Shown here one piece after another: positions 1-12,660 of a DNA stretch of 64,000 bases (the first letter of the stretch is position 1; every line of letters begins with the position of its first letter). Where the stretch lies: the NCBI GenBank assembly GCA_038380795.1, contig CM076279.1:5037001-5101000 (forward strand). The letters run 5' to 3'. The notes beneath the pieces were generated by a model, which did no database searches, was not told where the DNA came from, and was given only the letters and a program-made list of their open reading frames with translations. The translations under genes and the position numbers were made by a program. The DNA comes from Pyrocephalus nanus (taxonomy: Eukaryota > Chordata > Aves > Passeriformes > Tyrannidae).

Positions 1-1404
1 TAATGGTGTCCACAGCTCACATCCAGTCATTTTGAAACGGATGGTGACATTCATATGTGTTTTCATAGAACTAGTGCCTGACTCAAGGAAAATATATCCC
101 AAGAAGGATGCAAGATTTCATCCACGTGTTTCATTTGATATTTTCAATTTTTGGAGACTTGAACAATGGTTAAATGATTAATGTATTTATCCAGAAAACC
201 CCTGCATTCATTATTTTTTATTGTCAGCTAGAAAGACAGAAAATAAGACCAAAGTTGCCCAAGTGAGCAGCTCTGTTGCAGTGTGGAACTACTGGAGAAT
301 GAAAGCACCCTCAACCTTTACGAAATGAAGCCCCTGATGTTTAAACACTGACATTCTCTTTGTGATGTCAAATGGGTATCTTTGCCTTTTGTGAAGACTG
401 GGATTCACAAACAGAATGCAAAAATGGCATTTATCACGATGAGTGTGAGATGAGAAAAAGGGGACAGCAAGAAAAAATGCAACCCAAGGAAAGGAAATGA
501 AAGAATAGACATATGTGCTGCATTAATAAAAGACTTAAGGAAAAAAAGAGATCCATGCTAGAAAAGACTAGGCAATGGCCACAGTAAAGCCAGTGAATAG
601 GATTAGATAAAGAGCTTAAAAAGATAATAAAAATAGTTTATTCAAGAAATAAAAAAGAATGAGAACAGGTACAAAGGGGAAAAGAATTCACATTTTTAGT
701 ACAATGGACAATGGGAAAACTGTTCTGAGCCCAGCTATATATAATTACATCTTGTTTCCTTCTATACAGCAGAAAAATATTTCAGGTCATTGTGTATGAA
801 TTTACAGAAATACAAATGTTTCAAAAGCTTGGAGGTTCAAATATTTGAAAATATTACTGTATGTAAACCATACCAACTTTTTCTGGCTGTATGTATTCAA
901 TATATAAGAATAGAAAAAATCCTATCCAACCAAAGCCACTCACCTGAAGTGTGTCACATAAGAGTAGAGGAGTGATCTCTCAGAACAAAAAATTATCTGA
1001 GGGTACTTCTTGTGTCAGAAAACATTCTGTGTGCTACTGGGCTCTTTCCTAAGCAGGAGAGTCACACTATTTCTCCAGCATGAAAACAAAGAAAACACAC
1101 ATTAAAAAAGCTATCCCACAGTCACTTAAGTCAGAAGTGAGGTGACTATCCTTAAACTGGCAGGGGAGGAAATCACAAAGGAAATTACACTGAGAAATTA
1201 TTTTCTCTACATTATCTTTCTTCAACCCAGCATATCATACAAGCCACTCATAGTGGAAAATCATTCTTCAAAGCATTTGATTTGGAGGAACTTTTTTAGG
1301 TCTTTGTTATTTCCTTTATAAAGCCAAGCACTATTATCCTTAGGAGTAGCAAATGCAAAGTTTCCGACCACTTGGTCAATTAGGAAAAAAAAAAAGTCTT
1401 GGCA
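1..1404. other. No gene seen; unique AT-rich DNA
   Basis: All six frames are closed at short intervals; the longest opening is 61 codons at 790-975, with no recognisable domain. The DNA is A/T-rich with scattered short A runs, such as A11 just before the SINE. I see no tandem array, RNA gene or promoter signature. Most likely intergenic or intronic. Confidence 0.7.
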
Positions 1405-1550
1405 TTGACCCTGAGATTACCTCACTTGGTCAGAGCATGGTGTTAATAATGCCAAGGTTGTGCTTTTGATCCCTTTATGGGTCATTCACTTAAGAGTTGG
1501 ACTCCATGATCCTTGTGGGCCCCTTCCAACTTAAAATATTCTGTGATAAT
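1405..1550 (+). mobile_element. tRNA-Ile-derived SINE with CR1 tail (TguSINE1-like)
   Basis: This short retroposon has two parts. The left part (about 1405-1480) reads as a decayed isoleucine tRNA. The D-arm region TTGGTCAGAGCATGGTG lies at 1426-1442. An anticodon-loop stretch TTAATAATGCC, holding an AAT anticodon, follows. A weakened B-box CTTTTGATCCC sits at 1463-1473 where GGTTCGATCCC is expected. The right part (about 1495-1550) is the CR1 3' end, with GATCCTTGTGGGCCCCTTCC followed by the ATTCTGTGAT terminal motif. A tRNA head on a CR1 tail is the known design of TguSINE1 in songbirds, which borrows the CR1 reverse transcriptase for mobility. B-box substitutions and tail mismatches show that this copy is old and inactive. 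It is not a functional tRNA gene, because the acceptor stem does not pair well and the B-box is damaged. The exact left edge is uncertain by a few bases. Confidence 0.85.
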
Positions 1551-1567
1551 GCTGCATTCATTAAAGG

Positions 1568-1583
1568 AAAAAAAAAAAAAAAA
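1568..1583 (+). repeat. Poly(A) tract, 16 A
   Basis: An uninterrupted A run lies about 20 bp beyond the SINE end. CR1-type elements normally end in a short octamer-like repeat and not in poly(A), so this is probably an independent homopolymer. Confidence 0.9.
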
Positions 1584-4175
1584 GCCTTTTGGAGAAAGTG
1601 TTTGATTCAGAATATCATTTCAAAAAGACCTTTCTAAATTCTTTTCTGGATGGAATGAGGGCACTTGACAGTGTTCTGACTAAGGAATGCCTGAAATAAC
1701 TTCTCAGTGAAATGAATGTCTGTGAGGCTTCTGCAAGATGGTCTGAAAGAAACTGATAGTGAAGATTGACCGAGCATTGCTGAATTGGGCACAGTTGTGA
1801 AAGACTCCTCTTCCTTGCAGAAATGCTAAAGCTTGCTGTCTGGCATGACCATATAAAACTCTTTCCAAACATCCAAAGGTGACTTGGCTTTGTGCCTTGA
1901 GCCCCCGTGCCCATTACAGGGAGCAGCAAAACAGACTTTCTGCCACAACTTTGTCTCTGCCCACAAATTCCTTTTATATTCAAGCAAAGCTCTTTGCAAT
2001 TTGGGCTGCTCCCCATGATGCATTTGTACAGCCGCCACCCAACAGGGTCCTGGTATTAATTAACAAGTTGCACTACTGGAACAGACACCATTCAGTTCTA
2101 CTTATAACACTATACAAGTATAAATGGCAAGATAAATTGTAAAGCAGTGGAGAACCAGCCCCAGTGTAAAAATAAGCAGTTTTCAGCTGTCTTTCCCCTT
2201 TGTGCTAATTTATAAAGCACATAACAGTAATTTGGGTTTTGCTGCTATTAATCCCACTTATTATCAAGGGGATTTTAGTAGTGTTTATTCAGAATTTATG
2301 ATGAAAATTTATAGGACAGTAGTGTCAGGGGAAAGAGAAAATTTAGGACTAATTGTAGGCAATTGGTAAATTGCATCATCAGCAAAAGTTTGTGAATAAC
2401 TGATTCCCAATACACATATCTCAGCAATTTTTCCTTTAAAGGTAAAAGAGAAGAAACACTGCAAGCTTGTGGTGCTTATAGGAAAAATTGGATTGAAACA
2501 GAAGAGCCTGCTATGATTCTGTTGAAGACTTCAGAGCCTTAAAAAAAATCTGTCAAAGACTTGCTAGATTTTCCCAGACAGGACTGAAAGAAACTGAGGA
2601 AGCTCACAGTGGAGATGACTAAACACTGATGAGTAAATACAGAGGACAACTACTTTATTTGTGTTAAATTGGGTACCAAGTTAAGATATCATGGAAACTG
2701 CACAGATTTACCCATAATTTGCCTTGGTATCAGCATATTTAAAAGCTGTTCTGTTGTCTTCTCTTGCTCCCCCCTGGCACCCAGCAAGGAGCTGAGCAAA
2801 CCCTACTCAACTGTCTCTCCAAGACTTCAACAGCACTTAGAAACAGAGTTGGCTTCACTGAGGGGAGGGAAAGGAGGAAGACCCACAGCCTCTCACCCTT
2901 TTTTTTTTTGGTAGTTTTCCACATCTTTTATCTAATACTTCACAGAATTTCAAAATTCTTCTCATCCTCTATTTAGGGAAAGTGCTTTTTCAGCTACAAC
3001 CCACTTCAATACCTTGTGCTGTGGCACATACAAATACACCAACCAGCCCTCCAAACAATGAAAAAATACCAACCAAGGTCAGCAGGAAAGAGAAGAACCC
3101 AGAGAATTTAGAGTAACATCTCAGCTGAAATCACTACCATAATGAAATCAGTAAGAATTGGGTCATTGGCTGCCATCAGGTCAACCTCTGCCATTTGCCA
3201 TATATTATCTTAGAGCCAGCACTGCAACAAAATAGAATAAAAAAGGGAAGGGAAAGATTTGTTCACTTGGGTTTCCAAATTATTTCAATACCACGTAAAA
3301 AAACATCCTTTGACAGCTTTGCTCACAGCAGGTTCCTTACCTCTACAAAAGAAAAGTCTTCCCCAGACTTAACATCCGTGAAGATGAGAAAAATTGCTCA
3401 CAAAATAAAGCACACCATTTTAGAAAGCTGTAAGGATCAGTCCTGTGGATAAAAACACTACTTAAAACAAGTTCCCATTTTCCCCACATTTTTACAATAC
3501 CCCATATCTTGGCCTGTGCTCATTTTAGCAGTTCTGTTACATGTCCCTTTTCTAAGCAGGACAAAACAGTCCCCTTAGAATGGGAAAAAGTAAACTCAAT
3601 ATTAAATTCCATTTATTTCCATATAATCTTTCTCATACAATGAATCTCAAAGTATCAGGGATATAATAATGACAGCAGTTATCCAATTTTTTCACATGCA
3701 ATCTTCAGCTTCATAACTCTTAAAAGCCTCACGTTCTAATAGGACAGATTATATTCCTTCTGAAAATGCTGCATAGAGCAGTTACATCTGTCTTCCTTTT
3801 TAAAAACTTGTTATACCACTTTTCTGCAGAGCAATGGCTTCAAGGTTTCAGAGGTGCTGAGAATTCTCAAAGTCCCATTTAAGGAAAAAACAGACTAAAA
3901 ATTATATACATTATAGGAGATGAAGGTTTCTAACCCAACTTATTACATTTAGATCAACAACATAAGGGTGACACGTCCAGCAGAAGTGTGGAGGGACTGG
4001 TGTCATGGTGTGCACTGTTCCACTGTACTATTCCTGCCATCTGGAATATTCCACTGATGTCAGTTATTAAAAGAAAATGTGGAGCTATCTCAACAACACT
4101 GTGATCCACACAGAAGACAATCTAGTTCCAAAATGGATCAGTAGAAAAAAACCTTAATAGTGCTAATTTAGCCTC
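1584..4175. other. No gene seen; unique DNA
   Basis: ORFs up to 133 codons exist (1615-2016, minus strand), but they overlap one another on opposite strands and show no motif, start context or splice structure. The stretch at about 2160-2330 is AT-rich and carries clustered homeodomain-like TAAT cores; it resembles conserved non-coding DNA. Nothing else stands out. Confidence 0.6.
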
Positions 4176-4201
4176 TTTTTTTTTTTTTTTTTTTTTTTTT
4201 T
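4176..4201. repeat. Poly(T) tract, 26 T
   Basis: An uninterrupted T run. Read on the minus strand it is a poly(A) that could be a retroposition tail, but the sequence to its right (the body of such an element) is not recognisable. Confidence 0.9.
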
Positions 4202-4906
4202 CAGTTGAGCCAAGCAGAGATTTGGAGAAAGAGCTGGCATCTGTTAAAAGGATTGATGTACAGGTCTTCCTAGTACCTGCTGAATCACTCTGGATAATGG
4301 TGAAGCAATAAAGCCCATGAATCTGCTGCAATCTCTAATCTTCCATGTCTGATCCACAATTACAGCGCCAGGCCGGGGCCTCTGGAGCGATAGATCCAGC
4401 AGAGCCAACAGCTCTGACAGGAAGCCATTAAGAACTCCTGCTCCTCAGCCCTCAAGCTGGACTGGGAAATGCCAACATCTTCATTCACTGCATCACAATC
4501 AGAATAGATTTTCTTTAAGTAGCTAACAAAAAGACAAAGCATTGTATGGAAATGCACCCAAATCTTTTATTCATATGGCAGAATCCTGGGGGAACAACCA
4601 CTGCCTCCTGCAATGCTTTCTCCTCTCCTCAGCTATAATGAAAAACCTCCAGTAATATTTTTGTTGTAGAAAGTATAAAAAGACTAAGCAAAGCTGCAGG
4701 AACAGTCTATTTGAATGAGTGTGACAGCATGATGCTCTAAAATTGATACAAAGAGGCTCATGGTAAGGCAAAAGTATTTAGAAAAACCACTGTCCACACC
4801 AAGTCTACTCTGTATGAAATGATGTCATTGTGACCTCTGAGAAGAACTAAAAGTCACTGAAAGATGATAAATACAGCAGCATATGCATACCCACTACAGG
4901 CACTTG
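4202..4906. other. No gene seen; unique DNA
   Basis: Only short openings of 65-69 codons on the minus strand, one of which is lysine-rich simply because it crosses the poly(T) tract. No feature recognised. Confidence 0.6.
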
Positions 4907-5055
4907 TAGAATAACAGAGGTCGGAAGAGACCTTTCAGATCATCAGATCCAACCATCAACCCAGCACCACGACCATGTTCACTATTAAACCCTGTCCTCA
5001 AGTGCCACATCCACATGGGTTTTGAACCTTTCCAGGGATGATGATTCCATCCAAA
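4907..5055 (-). mobile_element. CR1 LINE 3' fragment
   Basis: This is the 3'-terminal piece of a CR1 non-LTR retrotransposon inserted in reverse, so its 3' end lies at the left. The left edge carries the reversed terminal motif (AGAATAACAGAGG), then GGAAGAGACCTTTCAGATCATC and GATCCAACCATCAACCCAGC, all hallmarks of the avian CR1 3' UTR. The body continues through a CTCAAGTGCCACATCCACA segment to a CCAGGGATGATGATTCCATC box near 5035-5053. Only about 150 bp remain, as expected from the extreme 5' truncation typical of CR1. It is non-coding and diverged, hence old. The wording around the AACCATCAACCC segment suggests an older subfamily than the copy at 7.1 kb. Confidence 0.88.
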
Positions 5056-7076
5056 GCAGAAAGAGCTCCCCTGTGGCTGGCACAGCCTCTAAAGCACCAT
5101 CACATCCCAAAAGCACAAGGAAGCTGGGTAGATATTTTCATGGTGGCAGGTGGATCTCCTAGAGCTGGGTGCAGGATCAAATCCCAGCTGAACACCAAGA
5201 CGTCAGAGAGTTAAACAGACTCACAGACTGAGAATTCTTAAGAAAGAGTAGAAAGATCAGCGTTATCTACCCTCATAAGAGAAAGACAAAATGTTTCCTT
5301 TTTCTCGCAAGTGTTCAGACATTTGTGCTCTGTAAAGAGTCACCTTAACAGATTTAATTATGGTTTTCTCTGCCATGTATACTAATATCTGCTGCTGAAA
5401 GCAAAGAAAGATATTTTTCTGGGGAGTGAACTGTACTAATAGCAATGTTCAATGGGATTTTCTGCAATATCCCAGACATCTTTAATATTAATACTGGGTA
5501 GCGAAGTCTTTTATTTTTCTCAAAGCACAAAAAATTGTACATGTAGAAGGATATACAGTAGGTTCAGCCACAATTCTGCCACTTACAGCCTCGTTATCTG
5601 TTACATGGAAAGCAGAGAACGTTCTTAGTTTTAAAACCCGGGATGAATTATTATTGTTTTTTGACTTATCTTTGTGCGGGTCAAATTTACATAACAATAC
5701 TAATTTGTCCTGTAGTGTTTGTCATTTCTAATTAAACTGTGGCCTGCCATGAGATGGCAGCATGCTCCCAGCTAGCTCCACAGGAAGGTGAACATGGCAC
5801 AGAGGAAAGAGCATCTGGCAGCCCTCACTCAGATAAAGGAAAGGCTGTGCGTGTCTAATACGCAACAGAAAGACAAATCCCCTTCATATCAGGAGAGTTT
5901 AAAATACAAGATAATAACAACATGATGATACAGTATTTACAGAACAGGACAGCCTTGCTTCTTTGACCAGTAAGACACTTAAGTCAATATTGTTATTGCA
6001 GAGCTTAATCCAAATGTCATATGAGCCTCCCGAGGCTCGGAGGCAGCTGGTAGGAAACAACTGAGTTCATGAAGGGAAGGGATGGTGTGTGAATGCAAAC
6101 CTTCAGACTTTGTTTATGCCTATCATGAGAGGCCTGATGGAATTTTTCTCGTGTTCCTCATAATTTCAGAGATAAAAATGAGCATGATCTAACAACAAGG
6201 CTGAGACACACTGACGTGTAAGGCCTTTCACCATCCAAATTGCTGTAAACAGAGAATCTGTTTGGCCAAATCAGTCATTAAATTGATCAAATTTGCTATT
6301 AAACTATAGAGAAGAAGGCAGCAGGAAGAACACCAATGAGGTGATAATGGCACCTGTGACTGCCACTGGTCATCACCAAGCAGCTGGAGGTACCAAAGCA
6401 AAGAGAAGGGGCAGGCAGAGATCTGAGAGGGCACAGTGAGGTACCTGAAAGCTCCCCAATACCTGGAAAAAGAGGGAATATGATTCCTGTGTGTGAGACT
6501 GGGGTTAAAGCTGTACCTCATTTTATCTGCCCTACAAGCATATACTGTCCAGGAATTGCACAGCTGAAGTGGCAGCTCGAGGAGAGACAGGCAAACAGCA
6601 TTAACAGCCACTGAAAACACAGGGATGATGAGGAAATTTTTGCAGTGATAGCACATTGCTCTTTTTCTTTATTATTATATGAAAATCTCATTCAGGAAAT
6701 CTTTGAAACAGACGCAAAGAACACATCATTATTGTCCTTCTGCAAAACAGCCAAAAACGTTTTGCCTGCATTCACTGTAGAGTTTATTTTACGTTTTACC
6801 TGGAAATAGTAAAAGAGCTGCTTTAAATTTCCTCTTGGTGGTTTATGGAGAGCTATTCAGAGCCTGCCTTTGCCTACATCCCCAAGGAGCTGATAGTGCT
6901 GGTGTTTTGAAACCCCAAGCAAATATTTCTTCACTGGAGAGCGTGTCCCCTTTCTGGTGATTTGGGGAGATAACACACTGCTCTGGACAACTTAACATGG
7001 GAAAAAAACTTGAAAGATGAGAGATATTAACTTTCAAATCATGATAAATTTATATATCCACATACACATGGGTATT
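5056..7076. other. No gene seen; unique DNA
   Basis: The largest opening is 142 codons on the minus strand at 6228-6656. It has no recognisable domain and scattered cysteines, and is judged to be chance. No tandem repeats or RNA genes seen. Confidence 0.6.
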
Positions 7077-7324
7077 CATAGAATCATAAGAATGCTTTGG
7101 ATTGGAAGGGAACCTAAAGACCATCCAGTTCAAACCCCCTGCCATGGTCAGGGACACCTTCTACTAGCCCAGGTTGCTCCAATCCCCATCCAACCTGGCC
7201 TTGAACAATTCCAGGGATGGGGCAGCCACAGCTTCTCTGGGCAACCTGTTCCAGGGCCTCCCCACCCTCACAGGGAAGAATTTCTTCCTAATATCCAATC
7301 TCAACCTACTCTCAGTTTAAAGCT
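7077..7324 (-). mobile_element. CR1 LINE 3' fragment
   Basis: A reverse-oriented CR1 3' end of about 250 bp. The left edge has the reversed terminal repeat (TCATAGAATCATAAGAATG), followed by GGATTGGAAGGGAACCTAAAG and CCATCCAGTTCAAACCCCC. Then come the CCATGGTCAGGGACACCTTC box, the CCAGGGATGGGGCAGCCACA box and the AAGAATTTCTTCCTAATATC box near 7275-7300. These appear in the expected order for an avian CR1 3' UTR plus the last part of ORF2. The match is close along its full length, so this copy is younger than the one at 4.9 kb. It is 5'-truncated and cannot move. A 118-codon plus-strand ORF (7017-7373) runs antisense through it and is an artefact. Confidence 0.95.
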
Positions 7325-10300
7325 ATATAAATATAGTATATATTTTTTCATCTCAGAAGTTCCTATCTGCTAAGTTTGAAAAAATGCCTCTGTAAAATAG
7401 ATATTAAAGCATTAAGTTTCTGGGTGGGCAAAGAAACACGTTCACTGTTTTATGCTACAGCAAAGTGCAAAGCTCAACAATCGATAAGAAGCATTAAAGT
7501 GTAATTATGGTACTTTATATTACAATCCCATAATTGTCTCAGTAATTTTCCCCAAGTAACTTAAACGTGCCTATTAGATATTCAAGCAATGAAACTCCAG
7601 ATATCATCATCCAAGATAATAGCCTTGAATCGATAACCAAACAAGGAAAAAAATCCCCCACAAAGCCCACAGGCCAGAAAAGTCTCCTTTCTCAATGTTT
7701 CTGTGAGTGTGATGTACCCAGTCAAAAACTTGCAGTCCCAGCCTCTGGCTACAAACTATCTCATACAACTTATTTAAATAAAATTCTCTAACAGGGAAAA
7801 AATAAGTGTTACATTCTTAATCCAAATGGATCTCCCAGCCTAAACTCCTCCAACACACAGACTGTCTCAGTCATTTTTCACACCAATAATTTGGGTTTCA
7901 GTGGAGGAAAATAGGCATGTGTGATTGATTTTTCTACCCTATGATAGCATCACATTTTTATTCACTGGAGAACATCATGTGCAGAGTTTTACTGTCGCAC
8001 CAGAGAATATCTGATTTTGTTCAGATGAATCAATATTTCCTGCAAAATAAACAAAAAAACCCCCTACAGATACACAGAAGTCTGTGTGCATGAAGGTGCA
8101 CCAGGAGTGACACAGCTCAGGGGAAGGACAGACGGATGTGTTTGCTGCTGCCCAGACATTGAAATCTGCACAGAGAGCACCGTGAACTTTCACACTCCAC
8201 TCTCCAAGAGCTATTCCTTGAGCAGACTTGCATCATATTCTCTCTCCCTTCTCTTTATTTTGTGATTGTGTGCATTCACATGTAAGTATCACAAGCAACT
8301 TCTTGATTATTCCCATAGATTTTCTTTCCCCCAGATGCTTTTCCTGTGCCACATCCACTGTGCTGCTGAAGCTTCACTAACACAAAATCCATCATGACAT
8401 AACATGATAATTGGATCAGATTGCTGGTGCACAATGATACTCTTGTGTTATTACACTGTCATGTCACTTGCTCTTTCTGATAGAAACTCAGGATAATTTG
8501 AAACATCTCTTTATCAGGACATCATCTCTCTCTTTTTTTCCTAGACAACCATAAAATAAGAGTTTCTCAGGCAAAAAAGAAACAAGTAAACACCACATCT
8601 TTGAAAATGGTACCTAACCTAGTTTTGGGAGGAAGGATAAGGCTGAGAGGCAGGGAGGAAAGATATAAAAAGTTCCAGAATGCCTAAAATTTACTGAGCT
8701 GAGCACTGGGACCTTGTCTTGAAATCTTGTAGAGCTTCCCATCTCTTCACAGCAGCCTACTAGATTTTTTTTTTCTATATGGTTTCTTCTTTGCTCACAG
8801 AACACTACAAGTTTCTCTGTCAAAAAGCATCTCAGGTGTCCTGTAGTGCCTCCTCTTTATCCTGCTTCTGTGTCCAGCTCAGAGCTTGGCTTTGGACTGT
8901 CTCATTCTTGATGAGAATCCACCCACCATCCTCCAGTTTTACCTACTCCTCTTTTTACTGAAGTTTTACTATTAACACAACTTCCAATTATTTTTAGCTT
9001 ATTTTCTTCGCTCCCTACAAATTAAAATCATAAAATGCATACGTTTCAGTTGCATGTGAATTGAGGGGACAGATGAGGAGGCCTTTCACTTGTGAATCCC
9101 ACCACCAAATAGTAAAATATTTTTCAGCACAGAGCTGAAAAATATGGTTTCTAATGAGCACCAAGCTTTCCCCATAACAAAATCTTTTCAGGGTCAAAAA
9201 ATGTTTGTAAACTGATTTCAGAGAAAGAATGAGTCCTTCACTGAAATATCAATATTTTGTCTCAAAATGACCATTTTACTGAAGAGTGGTTCACAATTTC
9301 AAAATTATGTATCACCCAATAAAACAGCACACTTAATAATTCACTGTTTCATTATACCCTGAAAATGATCTATTTGTTTGAAAACTGAAAGGAAATTTCC
9401 CAGTTTTTCTATATGGCAACCAGAACAATCTATGACCTCTAAAGCCTCTACAGGAAGTTTAGAGCAGGTATATACACATTGTACAACCACAGCAGAAAAA
9501 AATAACAAAATGTGGGCACTTGTAACATGACTCTGCAAACTGGGAATTGTGAGGAGGAATCACCTTTTAATTTAAGACAGGGCAGGAAAACCTAGACACC
9601 CTTAGTTACGGTTGCCCGTGGATTTTGGCTTTGACTTCTGTCATCTCACTTTATTGACTTCTAAATCATTGTTTCTTAAAATAAATTATGCTTTTGTACC
9701 CATTCAGCCTAGATCAGTTTATTAACTACATTTTCCTAGTACTATGAAAATATAAGCCTGTCAGAGTGTGTTTATTTAGAACAGAAAAAGCTCAGTACAA
9801 CGTCTGAAACAATCATCATCGATTCCATGTGTTTAGAAGATGAAATTGTGCTTGAACAATTCACACATTTTAAGGCAAGTAGGTATTTAGAGCATTTTCT
9901 TTTCCTTTCAATTTTTTTTGTATTCCCATGAAGGATACTCAGCATTAGCAAAAGCAAAGTCAGCAGCAGCTCATTTTTCTACAGTGAGAAGGCAGCAAAT
10001 GCTTTCACTCGAGAGCAACTGCCAACCACCCTCTGCAGCAACTCCTTCCTGGCAAGGCAGGGGAGCAAATATTTGCCTTCTCAAGAATTTCAGACTGTTC
10101 TCACTCCTTTGACCTGTCAGACCCCCTCTCTGACTTCAAGCAGTAACACCAAATTGGTAAAATAAGCGAAAGTGGAGTTGGCACAGTTTCAGAAAACATC
10201 AAGAAATAATTTCAGGCTTATTTCTTACATAGGAAACTGAAATCTCAAACAGCTTCTCCTGGGACTAAATCATTTGTGTTCTGCTAAAGGATGATTCTAG

Positions 10301-12660
10301 AAGATTCTCAGTTACAAGGTTGAGATTGGAGAAAAGCCTTCATAGCTATTATTTTTTGCTCTTATTCAAGTGAATGTTCTTCATTCAGTCAGCTAAGGGG
10401 ATTACTCACATGATTAACAGATTTGAATCCAAAATATTTTGAAAAATAGACAGTCATACTGAATTAAAGTAAAAAAGAAGAGATCCTGTGTAACAGCATG
10501 CAGGATGAGAGATGCAGCCAACTGGGTTACACTGCTGTCAAAGGAATTAGACCCAAAATGAGCAGTGTAATCCTCATGGTTCACACCAGCAATTTAGGAA
10601 ACTGATTTTATGGTCCACCATCTAACTCCCCTTTATATATTTCTGTGCTCAGAGCATTCAAACATAAGTTCAGGTCTTTGCTGTGACAGATAGCCAACAG
10701 ATTTTACTGATGCAAACTGGGGCAGTAGCTGCTGTGAGGTGACAAGAACTGCTGATGGCTGGAGATTTGGACACTGGTGCTCAAAAGATGTTGCAAATAT
10801 CTCTCCATACACAAAATGCTTCACACATTGCTCCTTTGAGCTGTGACTGTCTGGCAGGACATGCTAGCAGACAAGTTTTGCTTAACCTTCTGCCATCTTT
10901 CTCATCAGATAAAGCAACACATCAAAAGGCCTTTCTCAATAAAACTTCAGTGACTGGTAGCCAGTATTAATGTCAGAAAAAGAGGGGAGAAGGGGGAATA
11001 AGAGATGAGAATCAGTGTGATCTTTCCACTGCAGGAGGAAGTCAGAGAAGCCAAGCAAATTAGAAAGTGTTTACTTAAAAGGTTGATTGTTTCAGAATCT
11101 AATTTACAAATTCTCCACTAAAGCATTTCCTTAAGTCAGTATTTAATGTCCCCTAAGCAGGTAGGCTGGAAGGGAAGAAAGATTAGGTCAGAGATGGGAT
11201 AAGCAAACACAGTGTGTCAGTTTTGATCAAGGTCATTGAGCCTGAACATTGAAATGAGCTGTAAACACCTGCACACCTATGCTGGAGTTTTTGTGTTTGG
11301 TGGGTTTTTTGAAAAGAAGACTCAGCCCATTAATTCTGCCCTGGCAGTGGGATTTACAGATATCCTGTCACTGCACTCCTGGGGCAGCCAGTGCTCTGGT
11401 ACTGCTCACTGCATGGACAGGGCTCAGGGAAAGGCTGAAATCTTCCAAGTGGCAGAGTAAAACTCAAGCCAAATGAATAAATCAGAGTCCAGCACAATAT
11501 AAAAGCGGTCTGTACAAGGTGGCTAAAATGCATCTGGAGCATGACTGGTAGGGATGGCAGTCTGCAGGGGTTCAGTTACCCGGAACGTTAGAGAAGGATA
11601 TTTCAGCATACTCAGAGCATGTTTTTACAAGAAGGTGGTGATCAATATTTTTGTTAAAATTTCAGTTTATTTTTTGATGCTTTCACAGGCACTGCAGTCA
11701 AAATTGATTCAACACAGTAATAATGAGTTAAGTACCAGGTGAACCAAAAAATCACGTCTAAGGCACTGCCACAAGCTTCTCGTGAACAGGTGACAAATGC
11801 TCTTGTTTCCTCCCCTGACATGTGACATATGGTACAATCCCTGACAATTACCCCGAAGTTAAAGCAGCCTCACATTACTGACATGGTAGACTAACTTTAG
11901 AGGAACAAGATGAACTAACAGATTAACTATGCTAATAGAAACAAGATGAACTTTTTGCCCCCAGAGCAAGAGTTCCTTTACCCCTGCGTGGACGGACAAT
12001 GGGTGCCAGTGCACTGAGTGGCAATGTTGTGAAAAATCACAGCCTGCATCAGTAGAGTCTGCACTACACTGAAAACACTAAAACATCGTGTCCTTCAGCA
12101 CAGTCATCAAATAGGATTTTTTTTTTTCCCTTCTTAGAAGGAAAGCAAGTGCAAAACCTTACCACTAGAGGCAGGGATTCCTAAGGAAAATGTGATTTTC
12201 CCCTTTAAAATTCCTTTCAGAAAACAAAATATACTGATGTAGTCTGATGAAGAGCAAGACAGAGGTAACCTTTGAATGGCACCCTCTTACAAATAAATTA
12301 TAATAATAGTGTCATAATGTAATAATAGATGAAGAATAAAACAATAATTTGACAATATCCCACTGCTTTTAAACAAGGCCCTGCATATTTGGCTGGTTAT
12401 TAAATAGAGTAGTGTGGCTCTGCTGTTTCATTCTTTACTTGTAGATTGCACTGGTTAATATGATTTATTTACCATCATTTCAAAAGTGTACTTGGGAGTT
12501 TTCAAACAGAAGAGGTGCAGTTCTGTTATGACCTTTGCCCACTAGCTGAATGCTTGTGGAAAAGCAATTCCAAGTAGGTCTCTACAAATTTGTTGCTTAA
12601 TCCATCATAAAATTATGCATATACTATGAATAATCCTATCAAAAGTAGCTGTTCAGTATT
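7325..12660. other. No gene seen; unique DNA
   Basis: Openings are all 75 codons or shorter, on both strands, without recognisable domains. A 12-bp direct repeat ACAAGATGAACT occurs at 11905 and again at 11941. No retroelement consensus is recognisable. The sequence has the look of ordinary intergenic or intronic bird DNA. Confidence 0.6.

Noticed and set aside
1405..1480. A functional tRNA-Ile gene
   Set aside because: The B-box is damaged, stems do not pair properly and a CR1 tail is fused downstream, so it is a SINE head and not a tRNA gene.
6228..6656. 142-codon minus-strand ORF
   Set aside because: No domain, no splice or promoter context, and the length is within chance for a 64-kb window read in six frames.
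7017..7373. 118-codon plus-strand ORF
   Set aside because: It runs antisense through a CR1 3' fragment and has no protein features.
11901..11952. Direct repeat ACAAGATGAACT as the start of a tandem array or insertion-site duplication
   Set aside because: Only two copies 36 bp apart, with nothing element-like between them.
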